Assembly (NCBI RefSeq): GCF_934424005.1 | Contig: NZ_CAKRXI010000009.1 | Location: forward strand, 14,035 to 78,034 | Length of the DNA: 64,000 bases | Direction: 5' to 3' | From: an uncultured Blautia sp. | GTDB taxonomy: Bacteria > Bacillota > Clostridia > Lachnospirales > Lachnospiraceae | Part shown: positions 43,688 to 53,737 of the stretch, one piece after another | How positions within the stretch are numbered: the first letter of the stretch is position 1 | Layout of the letters: every line of letters starts with the position of its first letter | Position numbers and translations under genes: made by a program | Notes under the pieces: generated by a model | Databases searched by the model: none | What the model was told of the DNA's origin: nothing | Seen by the model: the letters and a program-made list of their open reading frames with translations, nothing else

Positions 43688-44524
43688 ATGTTTGAGACAC
43701 TTCGTATGTATTTTCAATATCCGTTTGTGCGTTATGCATTGATCGTTGGTGTTCTGATCGCATTATGTTCTTCACTTCTGGGCGTGACTCTGGTATTGAA
43801 ACGATTTTCCTTTATTGGTGACGGACTTTCACATGTAGCATTTGGTGCAATGGCGATAGCATCTGTCCTGAATATCACCAACAATATGCTGTTTATCCTG
43901 CCGGTAACAGTGATCTGTGCGATCCTTCTTCTTCGTGCTGGTCAGAACACAAGAATCAAGGGCGATGCGGCGATTGCGATGATCTCTGTCGGAGCCCTGG
44001 CAATTGGTTACCTTTTGATGAATCTTTTTTCTACCAGTCCGAATATTTCAGGAGATGTGTGCAGTACGCTGTTTGGTTCCACCTCCATCCTTACATTGAC
44101 GAAAGGCGAGGTATGGTTGTGTGCAATCCTGTCAGTTGTGGTTGTTGCTATTTTTATTCTTTTTTATAATAAAATTTTTGCAGTAACATTTGATGAAAAT
44201 TTTGCTAGAGCGACCGGAACGAGAGCAAATGCCTACAATCTGCTGATTGCAGTGGTGATCGCGGTAATTATTGTACTTGCGATGAATCTGGTAGGTTCTC
44301 TGCTGATTTCAGCACTGGTGATCTTCCCGGCATTGTCAGCGATGCGGTTGTTCAAATCTTTCCGCTCGGTAACGATCAGTGCGGCAGTGTTGTCTGTTTT
44401 AAGTGCTACTGCCGGCATTCTGATCTCCATTCTGGCAGGTACTCCGGTTGGCTCCACAATCGTGGCGGTAGATATTGCTGTATTTCTGATCTCCTATGGT
44501 ATCGGAAGAATTACAGGAAGATAA
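43688..44524 (+). CDS. znuB: Zinc ABC transporter permease
   Basis: A 278-residue ABC-3 family permease with about eight helices. The first loop has LKRFSFIGDGLSHVAFGAMA (about 38-57), and FARATGTRANAYNLLIAVVI (about 173-192) is the cytoplasmic coupling region. I chose ATG 43688, just after the znuC stop, with the site GGAAGGAGAGG; a longer in-frame start would overlap znuC by 110 bp. Last gene of the zinc operon. Confidence 0.93.
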   Translation: MFETLRMYFQYPFVRYALIVGVLIALCSSLLGVTLVLKRFSFIGDGLSHVAFGAMAIASVLNITNNMLFILPVTVICAILLLRAGQNTRIKGDAAIAMISVGALAIGYLLMNLFSTSPNISGDVCSTLFGSTSILTLTKGEVWLCAILSVVVVAIFILFYNKIFAVTFDENFARATGTRANAYNLLIAVVIAVIIVLAMNLVGSLLISALVIFPALSAMRLFKSFRSVTISAAVLSVLSATAGILISILAGTPVGSTIVAVDIAVFLISYGIGRITGR

Positions 44525-44530
44525 AAAATA

Positions 44531-44560
44531 TCTCAGCCGGAGCTGAATCCCCGGCTGAGA
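44531..44560. terminator. Terminator between znuB and the convergent hypothetical gene
   Basis: TCTCAGCCGG and CCGGCTGAGA form a perfect 10-bp stem. A-rich on the left and TTTTA on the right, so it may act both ways. Confidence 0.7.
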
Positions 44561-44605
44561 CAGCATTTTAAAAATATTGGTTTATAACAGGAATTCTTGT
44601 AGAAC

Positions 44606-45127
44606 TCAGATTTCTACGAGGATTCCTTTTTCTTTGTCATAACGGCAGTATTTGCCATTTGCGGAGATGAACGGCTGATATGTATCAGTGCGTGTGTCTT
44701 TGACATAGACGACACCGGTTGCGATCATCTCAACAAGAGAGAAACGTTTGCTCAGGCTGGAAATCCACGCATAGGTCTTCTCGCTGTCAGAGTCAGCTGC
44801 AAGCAGACAGTAACCGCCGTCACAGGCTTTGAGAGAGAAATAGATTTTTTCAGGTTTTACAATTTCCTTGAAAACTTGACTGGTAATGTAAGAAGAGAAA
44901 TTCTCCTTTACAAATGTTTGGAAGGTTTTTGTGGTATAAACTTCTCCGGATACTTCATCAGTGATTCTGTCGCCACGCTCCAGACGGTTCTTGATCAGAG
45001 TCAGAACTTCGATCGTCCAGTTGATAAAGGAGATACTGCTGTAGGTCATGCTTTCCTGAAGCTGATCGATCAGCTTTTTTGTCAGGACATTTGATTTGGC
45101 CGCTTCGTTAAAAAGTTCTTCGTTCAT
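44606..45127 (-). CDS. Conserved hypothetical protein, cytosolic
   Basis: A 173-residue protein that I do not recognise. No signal peptide or membrane segment. The N-terminal half is predicted helical (NEELFNEAAKSNVLTKKLID, TIEVLTLIKNRLERGDRI); the C-terminal half looks beta-rich (KIYFSLKACDGGYCLLAADS, GVVYVKDTRTDTYQPFIS). Four cysteines are scattered without a metal-site pattern. A GGAGGG ribosome site and a promoter (TTGCTT-17-TATAAT, 45172-45200) support it as a real gene. Its location between the zinc operon and a sensor kinase gives no clear hint of function. Confidence 0.7.
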   Translation of the reverse strand: MNEELFNEAAKSNVLTKKLIDQLQESMTYSSISFINWTIEVLTLIKNRLERGDRITDEVSGEVYTTKTFQTFVKENFSSYITSQVFKEIVKPEKIYFSLKACDGGYCLLAADSDSEKTYAWISSLSKRFSLVEMIATGVVYVKDTRTDTYQPFISANGKYCRYDKEKGILVEI

Positions 45128-45171
45128 AATGTTCCCTCCATAATAAATGTATGTGGTAATTGATAATTTTT

Positions 45172-45200
45172 ATTATAAAGTGCAGTTGTGCAAAAAGCAA
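45172..45200 (-). promoter_or_regulatory. Promoter of the hypothetical gene at 44606-45127
   Basis: On the minus strand TTGCTT, a 17-bp spacer and TATAAT. The rest of 45201-45402 shows no gene. Confidence 0.5.
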
Positions 45201-45402
45201 TGAAAAACAGATGAAACATCATAAAAATTGTATAAAATACACATACTTAGCACTTGCTGTTGCTTGAACCACATATTTTGAGTAATGTTGCAGAAAAATA
45301 GGGAATCAGTTACAATAGACTCAGTTATGAAATCGGAATTCGAAATAAAAAAGAGAATAAGATCTGCCGGCAGTTCGGGGCAATCGATGGGATGGGAACA
45401 GA

Positions 45403-48400
45403 ATGAAAAAGGATAAAGAAAAGAAACAGACCTATTTTTTGAGAGCTGCGATGATGGTTCTGACAACGATAATGATCGTATTGTTTCTGGTGATCATGTC
45501 TATGGTAGGCAAAATACAGGGAACAGCCAGGGTAGTGAATTATGCGGGATTTGTCCGGGGCGGTACACAGAGTATGGTCAAACTGGAGATTTCCGGAGAA
45601 CCACAGGATAAAATGTATCAGACGATTTCTTCTTATATAGAAGGACTCCGAAATGGCAGTGAGGAACTGAGTTTTGTACGTCTGGATGACAAAGATTTCC
45701 AGAACAAGATGGGGGAACTGGCAAAATATTTTGACGAACTGAGAGATGAAATCCTCCTTGTGCGTGAGAAGGGGTATGAGAATACAGAGATTATAGAAAA
45801 GAGTGAAAAATTTTTCCGGATCTGTGATGAGGCAGTAGGTTTTGCAGAAGTATATTCACAGAAAAAAGCGACCGGACTGGATTATCTGGAAAAAATTGTA
45901 TTGGTTGATATCCTGGGACTGGTACTGATCATTGCCGCAGAACTGATAAAGGCAGTACGCTTTGCTGCTCAGAATAAGGTTTTGCAGAAAAAAGTCTATC
46001 TGGATGAGGCTACGGGACTTCCAAACAAAAACAAATGTGAGGAGATTCTGAATGAGACGGAGCCGATACCGGAGAACGAGCTGGTGGCAATGTGTGTGTT
46101 TGATCTGAACAATCTGCGAACGATCAATAATAATCTGGGTCACGACAAAGGGGACGAGTATATTCGTTCTTTTGCAATCCAACTCCGTGAAGCAGTACCG
46201 GAAGAATTTTTTGCAGGCCGTGATGGTGGTGATGAATTTATTGCGATTCTGAAAGGGCTAGATCATAAGGGTGTTCGGAAATGTCTACAGAACATCCGCG
46301 ATCATGCTGCAGAATATTCCAGACAGCATCCGGAAATGCCGATCAGCTATGCGGCAGGTTATGCGTTGTCAAGTGATTTTGAAGGCAGTACGATGCGGGA
46401 ACTTTTTCGTTTTGCCGATAAAAACATGTATATTGATAAGAATCGTGCAAAGATGGAAGAAGCTGCGGAGAAACAGAAGATGAATATTCAACTTCTGGAA
46501 GAAATCACAGCGAAGGGATATCAGTTTACAGACTGTATTTACTGTGACGCGCTTTTGGATCAGTACTATGTGCTGCGGGCGAGTTCGAATTTCTTTCTTG
46601 CAGAGGATGGAAGCTATTCCGGTGCGGTCGAGCAGATCGTGCAGGAACTGGGAATGGATGAGAACCGCAGGAGTATGAGGAATGAACTGCAGATTCCTTA
46701 TCTTGCGGAGCAGCTTGGGGCTAAAGGTGAGAGGATAGAACTTCCGTATCAATATCGAAGGGAAAACAGTATTCACCGTGGACGGATGACGGTATTGTTT
46801 GTAAACAAAACAGAGGATGGCAGACTGCACCATTTTATTTTGGGATTTGAACCTTTCCAGAATAAAAATGAAAACACAGCAGATGAAAAGGCTCGACTGA
46901 ATCGATATTATGAACAGCTGAAACAATCCATTGTTGAAAACGAGAATTATGCGGAGGCACTCCTTCAGACTGCAAATGCAGTCTATACTGTGGATCTGAC
47001 AAATGATAAGCTGGAGAATGTTTATTATCATGAGGCAGCATTTAAGGTTGAAAATGATATACAGATACCATGTTCTTATAGCGATTATTGCAATAAACGG
47101 AGTCGGTATGTGACCGAAGATACTTTGGAGAACTACAGAATCGTTGATTCTTCTTTCAAACTACTGAAGCGATTTGCTACAGGTGCGAAGCAGGTTACAG
47201 TAGAATACTGCGAAATGATGGGAAAAGAAAATAAGCCGGTATGGCTGCAGAAAACAGTTCTGATGTCCAGAGATATGGTGTATGATGCGAATACAGATAA
47301 AGAGAGTTCCGTAGTCCATGGAATTGTTCTGTTTAAGAATACTTCAGATTTCCATGAAAAGGAACAGCAGGAAAAAGCACGTTTGCAGATGGCTTATGAA
47401 GAAGCGGATTCTGAAAACAGAGCCAAGACAGAATTCATGAACCGTATGAGTCATGATATCCGTACACCGATCAATGGTATCATGGGAATGGTAGACATTA
47501 TCCGTAAGAACAGGGATGACTGGGAAAAAGTCGATGATAGTCTGGAAAAGATCCAGTTGTCTACCCGACATTTGCTGGAACTGGTCAGCGATGTTCTTGA
47601 TATGAGCAAACTGGAAGCTGGTATGTTTGAGATCCATGAAGATGCATTTGATATAAGTGAGCTTATGGATGAAGTTGCAGCACTGGTGGATGCTCAGCTG
47701 GTTGAATCCGGTATTACACATCGCAAGCACAGAAGTAATATTCAGCATACTGCTCTGAAGGGAAGTTCCCTGCAGCTGCGCCGCATTATGGTCAATCTTC
47801 TGAGCAATGCAATCAAATATAATAAATCAAATGGAACAATTGATACATATGCGGAAGAACTTTCCTGTGACGGTACAACCGTGTGGTATGAATTTAAGAT
47901 CGTAGATACAGGAATCGGTATGAGTGAAGAATTTATAAAAGAACAGCTGTTTAAACCTTTTACACAGGAAAAGAATGACGCCAGAACACTGTACAGAGGA
48001 ACCGGACTTGGAATGTCAATTGTCAAGGCGCTTCTGGATAAACTGGAAGGCTCGATAGAAGTAGAGAGCCGACCTGGGGAAGGTAGTACGTTTACCTTCC
48101 GGATTCCGTTTAAGCTTGATGAAAATGCCATTGAAACAAGAACGGAAGTTTATGGATCGGGACAAAAGAAGCTGGAGGGAATGAAGATTCTCCTGGTTGA
48201 GGACAATGAGATCAATATGGAAATTGCAGAGTTCTATCTGACGGAGCTGGGGATTGCAGTTGATAAAGCATGGAATGGCAGAGAAGCCATTGAGAAATTT
48301 GAGAAATCAGTTCCTGGAACTTATGATCTGATCCTGATGGATATTATGATGCCGGTTATGGGAGGCAGAGAAGCAGCACGCCGTATCCGGGCTCTGGATC

Positions 48401-48573
48401 GGCCGGATGCAGAAAACGTGAGTATATATGCCATGACTGCGCAGGTTTCTTCCGGAAGTGTACATAAATGTCTGATTTCCGGAATGAATGGACATATTGC
48501 GAAGCCGATTGATGAAAGAAAACTCAGAGAGATCCTGACCAGATGTGAAAGCGTGAAAAAGCAGAAGGATTAA
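45403..48573 (+). CDS. Hybrid sensor histidine kinase with GGDEF domain and receiver
   Basis: A 1056-residue membrane sensor. Order: membrane helix (about 10-36), extracytosolic part (about 37-160), second helix (about 161-178), a GGDEF domain (about 195-350) with an intact GRDGGDEFIAIL motif near 272 and no visible RxxD inhibition site, a sensor-like region (about 360-660), HisKA with the phospho-histidine in [16 protein letters not shown] (His684), HATPase with NLLSNAIKYN, DTGIGM and GTGLGMSIVKALL, and a receiver (from about 927) with LILMDIMMP (Asp980). It may make cyclic di-GMP as well as relay phosphate. Target genes are unknown. Confidence 0.9.
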   Translation: MKKDKEKKQTYFLRAAMMVLTTIMIVLFLVIMSMVGKIQGTARVVNYAGFVRGGTQSMVKLEISGEPQDKMYQTISSYIEGLRNGSEELSFVRLDDKDFQNKMGELAKYFDELRDEILLVREKGYENTEIIEKSEKFFRICDEAVGFAEVYSQKKATGLDYLEKIVLVDILGLVLIIAAELIKAVRFAAQNKVLQKKVYLDEATGLPNKNKCEEILNETEPIPENELVAMCVFDLNNLRTINNNLGHDKGDEYIRSFAIQLREAVPEEFFAGRDGGDEFIAILKGLDHKGVRKCLQNIRDHAAEYSRQHPEMPISYAAGYALSSDFEGSTMRELFRFADKNMYIDKNRAKMEEAAEKQKMNIQLLEEITAKGYQFTDCIYCDALLDQYYVLRASSNFFLAEDGSYSGAVEQIVQELGMDENRRSMRNELQIPYLAEQLGAKGERIELPYQYRRENSIHRGRMTVLFVNKTEDGRLHHFILGFEPFQNKNENTADEKARLNRYYEQLKQSIVENENYAEALLQTANAVYTVDLTNDKLENVYYHEAAFKVENDIQIPCSYSDYCNKRSRYVTEDTLENYRIVDSSFKLLKRFATGAKQVTVEYCEMMGKENKPVWLQKTVLMSRDMVYDANTDKESSVVHGIVLFKNTSDFHEKEQQEKARLQMAYEEADSENRAKTEFMNRMSHDIRTPINGIMGMVDIIRKNRDDWEKVDDSLEKIQLSTRHLLELVSDVLDMSKLEAGMFEIHEDAFDISELMDEVAALVDAQLVESGITHRKHRSNIQHTALKGSSLQLRRIMVNLLSNAIKYNKSNGTIDTYAEELSCDGTTVWYEFKIVDTGIGMSEEFIKEQLFKPFTQEKNDARTLYRGTGLGMSIVKALLDKLEGSIEVESRPGEGSTFTFRIPFKLDENAIETRTEVYGSGQKKLEGMKILLVEDNEINMEIAEFYLTELGIAVDKAWNGREAIEKFEKSVPGTYDLILMDIMMPVMGGREAARRIRALDRPDAENVSIYAMTAQVSSGSVHKCLISGMNGHIAKPIDERKLREILTRCESVKKQKD

Positions 48574-48601
48574 CATAAAATAGAGATACGATAAAAAGAA
48601 A

Positions 48602-48903
<302 letters not shown>

Positions 48904-48912
48904 TTAGCCGAA

Positions 48913-49014
48913 TTGGGAATGAAGTTCTCCCATGGGAAACCTAAATTGCTTATTCAGAGCTGATGACTTCTACGATTATTCAGTCGCAGAAGTTGTCAGC
49001 TCTTTTGGTGTCTG
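48913..49014 (+). promoter_or_regulatory. Fluoride riboswitch (crcB motif) with terminator
   Basis: The aptamer (about 48913-48973) has GGGAATGAAGTTCTCCC, an AACC-type loop and GAGCTGATGACTTCTAC, matching the crcB-motif consensus (GGNGATGGNNTTCNCC, then GCTGATGACTCCTAC). The 3' part pairs further as AGAGCTGATGACTTCT with AGAAGTTGTCAGCTCT and TTTT (48955-49014), a terminator. Fluoride should stabilise the aptamer and turn the antiporter gene on. Confidence 0.9.
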
Positions 49015-49039
49015 AGGGGAATAAAAGGAGGGAATTTTT

Positions 49040-50227
49040 ATGCTTACGTCATTGTCACTTATTTTTCTGGTCGGGCTCGCGATGGGGGCCATCTGCGGGT
49101 ATCTGAAACTGCCACGGATCATAGGCATGCTGATCACGGGAATCGTTCTCGGACCGTATGTGCTTGACCTGCTGGATCCATCGATACTGTCGATCTCAGC
49201 AGATCTGCGAAAGATGGCACTCATCATCATACTTCTCAAAGCAGGACTGTCGCTCAATCTGGAAGATCTTAAGAAAGTAGGGCGACCTGCAATCATGATG
49301 TCCTTTGTGCCGGCATCGTTTGAGATCCTTGGCTATATTTTGTGTGCACCTGCGATTCTGGGGATTTCAAGAGTGGATGCAGCAGTCATGGGAGCCGTCC
49401 TCGGAGCAGTTTCTCCGGCGGTCGTAGTACCACGTATGGTAAAACTGATAGAAACGAAATACGGTACGGGTAAAGCAATCCCACAGATGATCCTGGCGGG
49501 GGCATCCTGTGATGATATTTTTGTCATTGTGCTGTTCACAACATTTCTTGGAATGGCACAGGGAGATCAGGCAGACTTAAAATCCTTCCTGAACATTCCG
49601 GTATCGATCGTACTTGGAGTTGTACTTGGAGCGATTGTCGGATATCTTCTCTATCTGTTTTTTGAGACAGCATATGCGAAAAAACATTATGTCAGAAACA
49701 GCATGAAGGTTATTATCGTACTGGGAGTTTCATTCCTGTTGGTTGCAATTGAGGGCTGGCTGGAAGGAAAGATTGCTGTGTCCGGACTTCTTGCAGTTGT
49801 CAGTATGGCCTGTGTCCTTAAGATGAAAAGTATTGCTTTTGTATCCAAACGTCTATCCGAAAAATTTGGAAAGCTTTGGCTGGCAGCAGAAGTCATCCTG
49901 TTCGTTCTTGTCGGTGCAGCGGTAGATATCCGCTATACTCTGGAAGCAGGAGCTGCTGCGGTTCTCATGATTCTGGTTGCACTCATATTTCGTGCCTGCG
50001 GAGTCCTTCTGTGCATGGTCAAAACAAATCTCAATGCGAAAGAAAGGTTGTTCTGTGTGATCGCTTATCTGCCAAAAGCAACGGTCCAAGCGGCAATCGG
50101 TTCGGTTCCCCTGGCAGCAGGACTTGGCTGCGGTAAGATCATCCTGTCTGTTGCCGTTATGGCCATTATTATCACCGCTCCGCTGGGGGCATTCGGCATG
50201 GATATGTCCTATAAGAAACTGCTGTAG
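49040..50227 (+). CDS. Cation:proton antiporter (CPA2 type), fluoride-controlled
   Basis: A 395-residue membrane protein with about twelve helices of the monovalent cation:proton antiporter family. Motifs: GAICGYLKLPRIIGMLITGI (about 16-35), LLKAGLSLNLEDLKKVGRPA (about 75-94), and the central GAVLGAVSPAVVVPRM (about 118-133) and LAGASCDDIFVIVLFTT (about 155-171), where the Asp pair lies on the ion path. The fluoride riboswitch in front links it to fluoride stress; it may help restore ion or pH balance. No CrcB or CLC-F gene is in the window. Confidence 0.88.
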   Translation: MLTSLSLIFLVGLAMGAICGYLKLPRIIGMLITGIVLGPYVLDLLDPSILSISADLRKMALIIILLKAGLSLNLEDLKKVGRPAIMMSFVPASFEILGYILCAPAILGISRVDAAVMGAVLGAVSPAVVVPRMVKLIETKYGTGKAIPQMILAGASCDDIFVIVLFTTFLGMAQGDQADLKSFLNIPVSIVLGVVLGAIVGYLLYLFFETAYAKKHYVRNSMKVIIVLGVSFLLVAIEGWLEGKIAVSGLLAVVSMACVLKMKSIAFVSKRLSEKFGKLWLAAEVILFVLVGAAVDIRYTLEAGAAAVLMILVALIFRACGVLLCMVKTNLNAKERLFCVIAYLPKATVQAAIGSVPLAAGLGCGKIILSVAVMAIIITAPLGAFGMDMSYKKLL

Positions 50228-50254
50228 AAAGCGTAAAAATTCATACTGTATAAA

Positions 50255-50290
50255 ATATCACCTGATGTCATTGTCGGGTGGTATTTTTTT
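50255..50290 (+). terminator. Terminator of the antiporter gene
   Basis: ATATCACC and GGTGGTAT arms followed by seven T. Confidence 0.8.
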
Positions 50291-50377
50291 GGAATAATGA
50301 ATATAATAATGTATATGTGAAAATAAATAAAAAACGAAAAGTTTTTTGCTTATAAACGAAAAACTTATAAAAACTAA

Positions 50378-50406
50378 TTGGAATTAATTTATAAACGAAA
50401 TATAAT
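50378..50406 (+). promoter_or_regulatory. Promoter of the DUF4143 ATPase gene
   Basis: TTGGAA, a 17-bp spacer and TATAAT. The preceding AT-rich stretch has three AAACGAAA words (about 50330, 50354 and 50391), two of them inside TTATAAACGAAA. They may be regulator sites. Confidence 0.6.
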
Positions 50407-50428
50407 GTATAAAAGGGAGGTAGGCACA

Positions 50429-51640
50429 ATGATCAGACGGGATATGTACATGGAAAAAATAAGCCCATTTATTGGAACAGATCTGGTTAAAGTTATGACA
50501 GGAATCAGACGTTGCGGTAAATCAGTTATGCTGGAACTTATTCAGGAAGAATTAAAAGAACGTGGCATAAGTGAAGACAATTTTATATCAATTAATTTTG
50601 AAGATATGAGAAATGCACATTTATGTACAGCAGAAACTCTTCATGAAGAAGTTTTGGATCGCGTACAGGGAATTACGGGAAAAACCTACCTTTTTTTTGA
50701 TGAAATTCAGGAAGTTGCACAGTGGGAAAAATGTATCAATTCATTTCGTGTAGAATTTGACTGTGATATTTATATTACAGGTTCAAATGCAAAACTATTA
50801 TCAGGAGAACTGGCAACAGTTCTTGGTGGCAGGTATGTGGGATTTACAATCTATCCTTTTTCATTTGTTGAATTTAAAGAATTATATAATTCCGTATTTC
50901 CGGATGTTTCAGACACTGTAGTATTTCAGAAGTATCTGCTGTTAGGCGGAATGCCGTATCTGGGAAATTTACGATATATGGAGGATCCGGCAAAACAATA
51001 TTTAAAAGACATTTATAATTCTGTAGTTCTGACAGATGTGGTAAAGCGAAATAAAATACGGGACATAGATCTCCTGGGACGTATTGTGGCATATGTTATT
51101 GGAAATGTAGGCACGACTTTTTCTGCGAATTCAATTGTTAAATTTTTGAAGAGTGAGCATCGGGCAGTTGCCGCAGACACGGTAATGAAATATATTAAAT
51201 ACTGCACAAATGCTTATTTTTTTTATCAGGTAAAGCGTCAGGATCTTCAGGGAAAACAGATTCTTGCTACAAATGAAAAATATTACATGGCAGATCATGG
51301 TATACGGGAAGCTGTTTTTGGCGGAAACATGAAAGATATAAATTTGATTCTTGAAAATATTGTGTTTATGGAGAGTCTGCGAAGAGGATATGCAGTTACA
51401 GTAGGAAAAGTCGGAACCAAAGAAATTGATTTTGTCTGCCAGAAACAGGAACAAAAAATTTATATTCAGGTTGCGTATCTGCTGGCATCTGAAGAAACTA
51501 TACAGAGAGAATTTGGAGTATATGATTCTGTGAGAGATAATTACCCCAAATATGTAGTGACTATGGATGAAATTGATATGAGCCAAAATGGAATTAAGCA
51601 TAAAAATATTCGGGAATTTCTTACGATGGAGAAATGGTGA
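50429..51640 (+). CDS. AAA-type ATP-binding protein with DUF4143 domain
   Basis: A 403-residue ATPase. The N-terminal AAA_14 part has Walker A VMTGIRRCGKSVMLELIQ (about 20-37) and Walker B TYLFFDEIQEV (about 86-96), then GSNAKLLSGELATVLGGRY (about 121-139). The C-terminal DUF4143 part ends in a region with KVGTKEIDFVCQKQEQKIYI (about 331-350), which looks like a PD-(D/E)XK nuclease-like core (E-I-D..Q.K). These proteins are frequent in gut anaerobes and of unknown role. Start ATG 50429 has the site AAAGGGAGG; longer frames lack one. Lower G+C than neighbours suggests transfer. Confidence 0.85.
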   Translation: MIRRDMYMEKISPFIGTDLVKVMTGIRRCGKSVMLELIQEELKERGISEDNFISINFEDMRNAHLCTAETLHEEVLDRVQGITGKTYLFFDEIQEVAQWEKCINSFRVEFDCDIYITGSNAKLLSGELATVLGGRYVGFTIYPFSFVEFKELYNSVFPDVSDTVVFQKYLLLGGMPYLGNLRYMEDPAKQYLKDIYNSVVLTDVVKRNKIRDIDLLGRIVAYVIGNVGTTFSANSIVKFLKSEHRAVAADTVMKYIKYCTNAYFFYQVKRQDLQGKQILATNEKYYMADHGIREAVFGGNMKDINLILENIVFMESLRRGYAVTVGKVGTKEIDFVCQKQEQKIYIQVAYLLASEETIQREFGVYDSVRDNYPKYVVTMDEIDMSQNGIKHKNIREFLTMEKW

Positions 51641-51704
51641 CAGAAGAACAAATTATATAGTATGGAAGATACACAGTAAATAGCTGCATAGGGAGGAGCT
51701 GTCT

Positions 51705-53690
51705 ATGATACAGCAGAAAGAGATAAATGTGGAAAAGCTTCTTTGCATGAACAGAATGGGAATGTGGAAAGTAGAAGTTGAAGATGGAAAACCGCCAAGA
51801 TTTTATGCAGATGCGGTGATGGACGAGTTACTTGGAATCCAGGGAAAAATCTCACCGGAAGAGAGATTTGTATTTCACCGGTCACGTATACATCCGGACG
51901 ATATGCAGTTATTTCTGGAATATTCGGATAAACTGTCAGAAACAAGATCAGAAGTTGTATATCGTTATATTCATCCGGCATTAGGTGATATGTTTGTACG
52001 CTGCACTGGTACAAGAGATATGTCTGTAGTGGATGGTATTTCCATTATGGGAATACATCAGGACATTTCAGAGACAGTGCGTATGGAGAGAGAAAAAGAG
52101 GCAGAACGCCGTCTGGCAGAACTTAATGATACACTCCGTAAAGAAAAGATAGAACAGGAAGATTATTACAAAGAACTGCTGGAAATGCAAAGTTGTGGTG
52201 TCCTTGCATATACAATTCCCGGACATAAGATCATTCATATGAATGCACAGGCTTTGCGGATGTATGGAGTGGAGAACATTGAAGAGGCACAGTCCAAACT
52301 CGGTACTATGCTGAAAAAAGTAATCTATCCGGATGTGGATGTAATAGAGAAGTTGAAAAGACTTCACAAAGTAGATGATATGGTTGATTATGAGTGTATC
52401 ATCGGAAAAGGTGAGCCGAATGAATGTCATGCACTTGCTACAACGAAAGTAATCCGTGTTCCATCGGGAGAAAGAGCTGTGATCACTACATTTATTGATG
52501 TATCAGAGATGGTAGTGCTTAAGAATGCACTGCAGAAGGCAGAAGAGGGAAACAGGGCAAAATCCTCCTTTTTATTTGCCATGTCACACGATCTGAGGAC
52601 TCCGATGAATGCAATCATAGGATATGCAGAGCTTATGGAGCGGCATTGGGGAGACAATGAGCTTACGACAAATTATCTGCATAAGTTGAAGGGAGCGAGC
52701 CATTTCCTGCTTGCATTGATAGGAAATGTACTGGAAATTGCCCGTATTGAAAGTGGTAAGGAAACTTTGAATGAAGCACCGTGGAATCTACAGAAAATAA
52801 ATGACACGTTGGAGATCGTTCTTGACAGAGAAATTCTGAATAAACAGCTGCATGTAGTACGGAATATAGAAATTCAGCATGCAGATGTATATTGTGATTC
52901 GCTGAAGATTCAGGAGATTATCATGAATCTTGTAAGTAATGCAATTAAATATACACCGGATGGAGGCAGGATATCTGTAGATATTGAGGAAATGGAGGCC
53001 ATTGAAAAAGATTCCATGATTCTTCGTATCCGTGTTTCAGATACGGGAATCGGTATCAGTCAGAAATATATCCCGCATATATTTGAGGCATTTACACGCG
53101 AGAAAAATTCTTCAGAAAGTGGTATAATGGGAACAGGTCTTGGACTGCGTATCGTAAAATCCTTTGTAGACTTGATGAATGGAAGCGTGATCGTACAAAG
53201 TGAACCTGGAAAAGGCAGCAGTTTTATTGTTGAGATTCCATGTCGGATCGTACCGGAGGAAGAACTTATTGAGCAGTCAGAGCAGAGTATGACAGAAACT
53301 TCTCTGAAGCACAAAAGAATTCTTCTGGTAGAAGATAATGAATTAAATGTTGAGATTGCAAGAACAATTCTCGAGGATGCACAGGCAGAGGTGGAAGTTG
53401 CTGCGGATGGTGCAATTGCAGTTGCAATGCTGAAAAAGGCTCCTGTCAGGTATTATGATGTAGTACTGATGGATATTCAGATGCCAAATATGAATGGATA
53501 CCAGGCAACAGAGATGATTCGAAAGCTTCCGGATGAAAGAGCGGAAGTTCCGATCATAGCGATGACCGCAAATGCATTTGAAGAAGACAGACAGGCGGCG
53601 TTTGCAGCAGGAATGGATGATTATCTGGCTAAACCGATTGAAATTGATAAATTACTTCGCAAAATAGTAAAGGTATTAGAAAAGAAGTAA
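51705..53690 (+). CDS. Hybrid sensor histidine kinase/response regulator, soluble
   Basis: A 661-residue cytosolic sensor. Two PAS-like regions (about 15-130 and 150-270, with a short coiled coil EREKEAERRLAELNDTLRKE between them) precede HisKA with [20 protein letters not shown] (His295), HATPase with NLVSNAIKYTPDGG, DTGIGISQKY and GTGLGLRIVKSFVD, and a C-terminal receiver with RILLVEDNELNVEIART and VVLMDIQMPNMNGYQ (Asp590). No membrane segment. Related to the upstream kinase and to the remnant at 48602. Target unknown. GGGAGGAG ribosome site. Confidence 0.92.
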   Translation: MIQQKEINVEKLLCMNRMGMWKVEVEDGKPPRFYADAVMDELLGIQGKISPEERFVFHRSRIHPDDMQLFLEYSDKLSETRSEVVYRYIHPALGDMFVRCTGTRDMSVVDGISIMGIHQDISETVRMEREKEAERRLAELNDTLRKEKIEQEDYYKELLEMQSCGVLAYTIPGHKIIHMNAQALRMYGVENIEEAQSKLGTMLKKVIYPDVDVIEKLKRLHKVDDMVDYECIIGKGEPNECHALATTKVIRVPSGERAVITTFIDVSEMVVLKNALQKAEEGNRAKSSFLFAMSHDLRTPMNAIIGYAELMERHWGDNELTTNYLHKLKGASHFLLALIGNVLEIARIESGKETLNEAPWNLQKINDTLEIVLDREILNKQLHVVRNIEIQHADVYCDSLKIQEIIMNLVSNAIKYTPDGGRISVDIEEMEAIEKDSMILRIRVSDTGIGISQKYIPHIFEAFTREKNSSESGIMGTGLGLRIVKSFVDLMNGSVIVQSEPGKGSSFIVEIPCRIVPEEELIEQSEQSMTETSLKHKRILLVEDNELNVEIARTILEDAQAEVEVAADGAIAVAMLKKAPVRYYDVVLMDIQMPNMNGYQATEMIRKLPDERAEVPIIAMTANAFEEDRQAAFAAGMDDYLAKPIEIDKLLRKIVKVLEKK

Positions 53691-53737
53691 AAGACATCAG
53701 ATAGGGAAATTGCAATTCAGACGGAGAAAGAGATATT

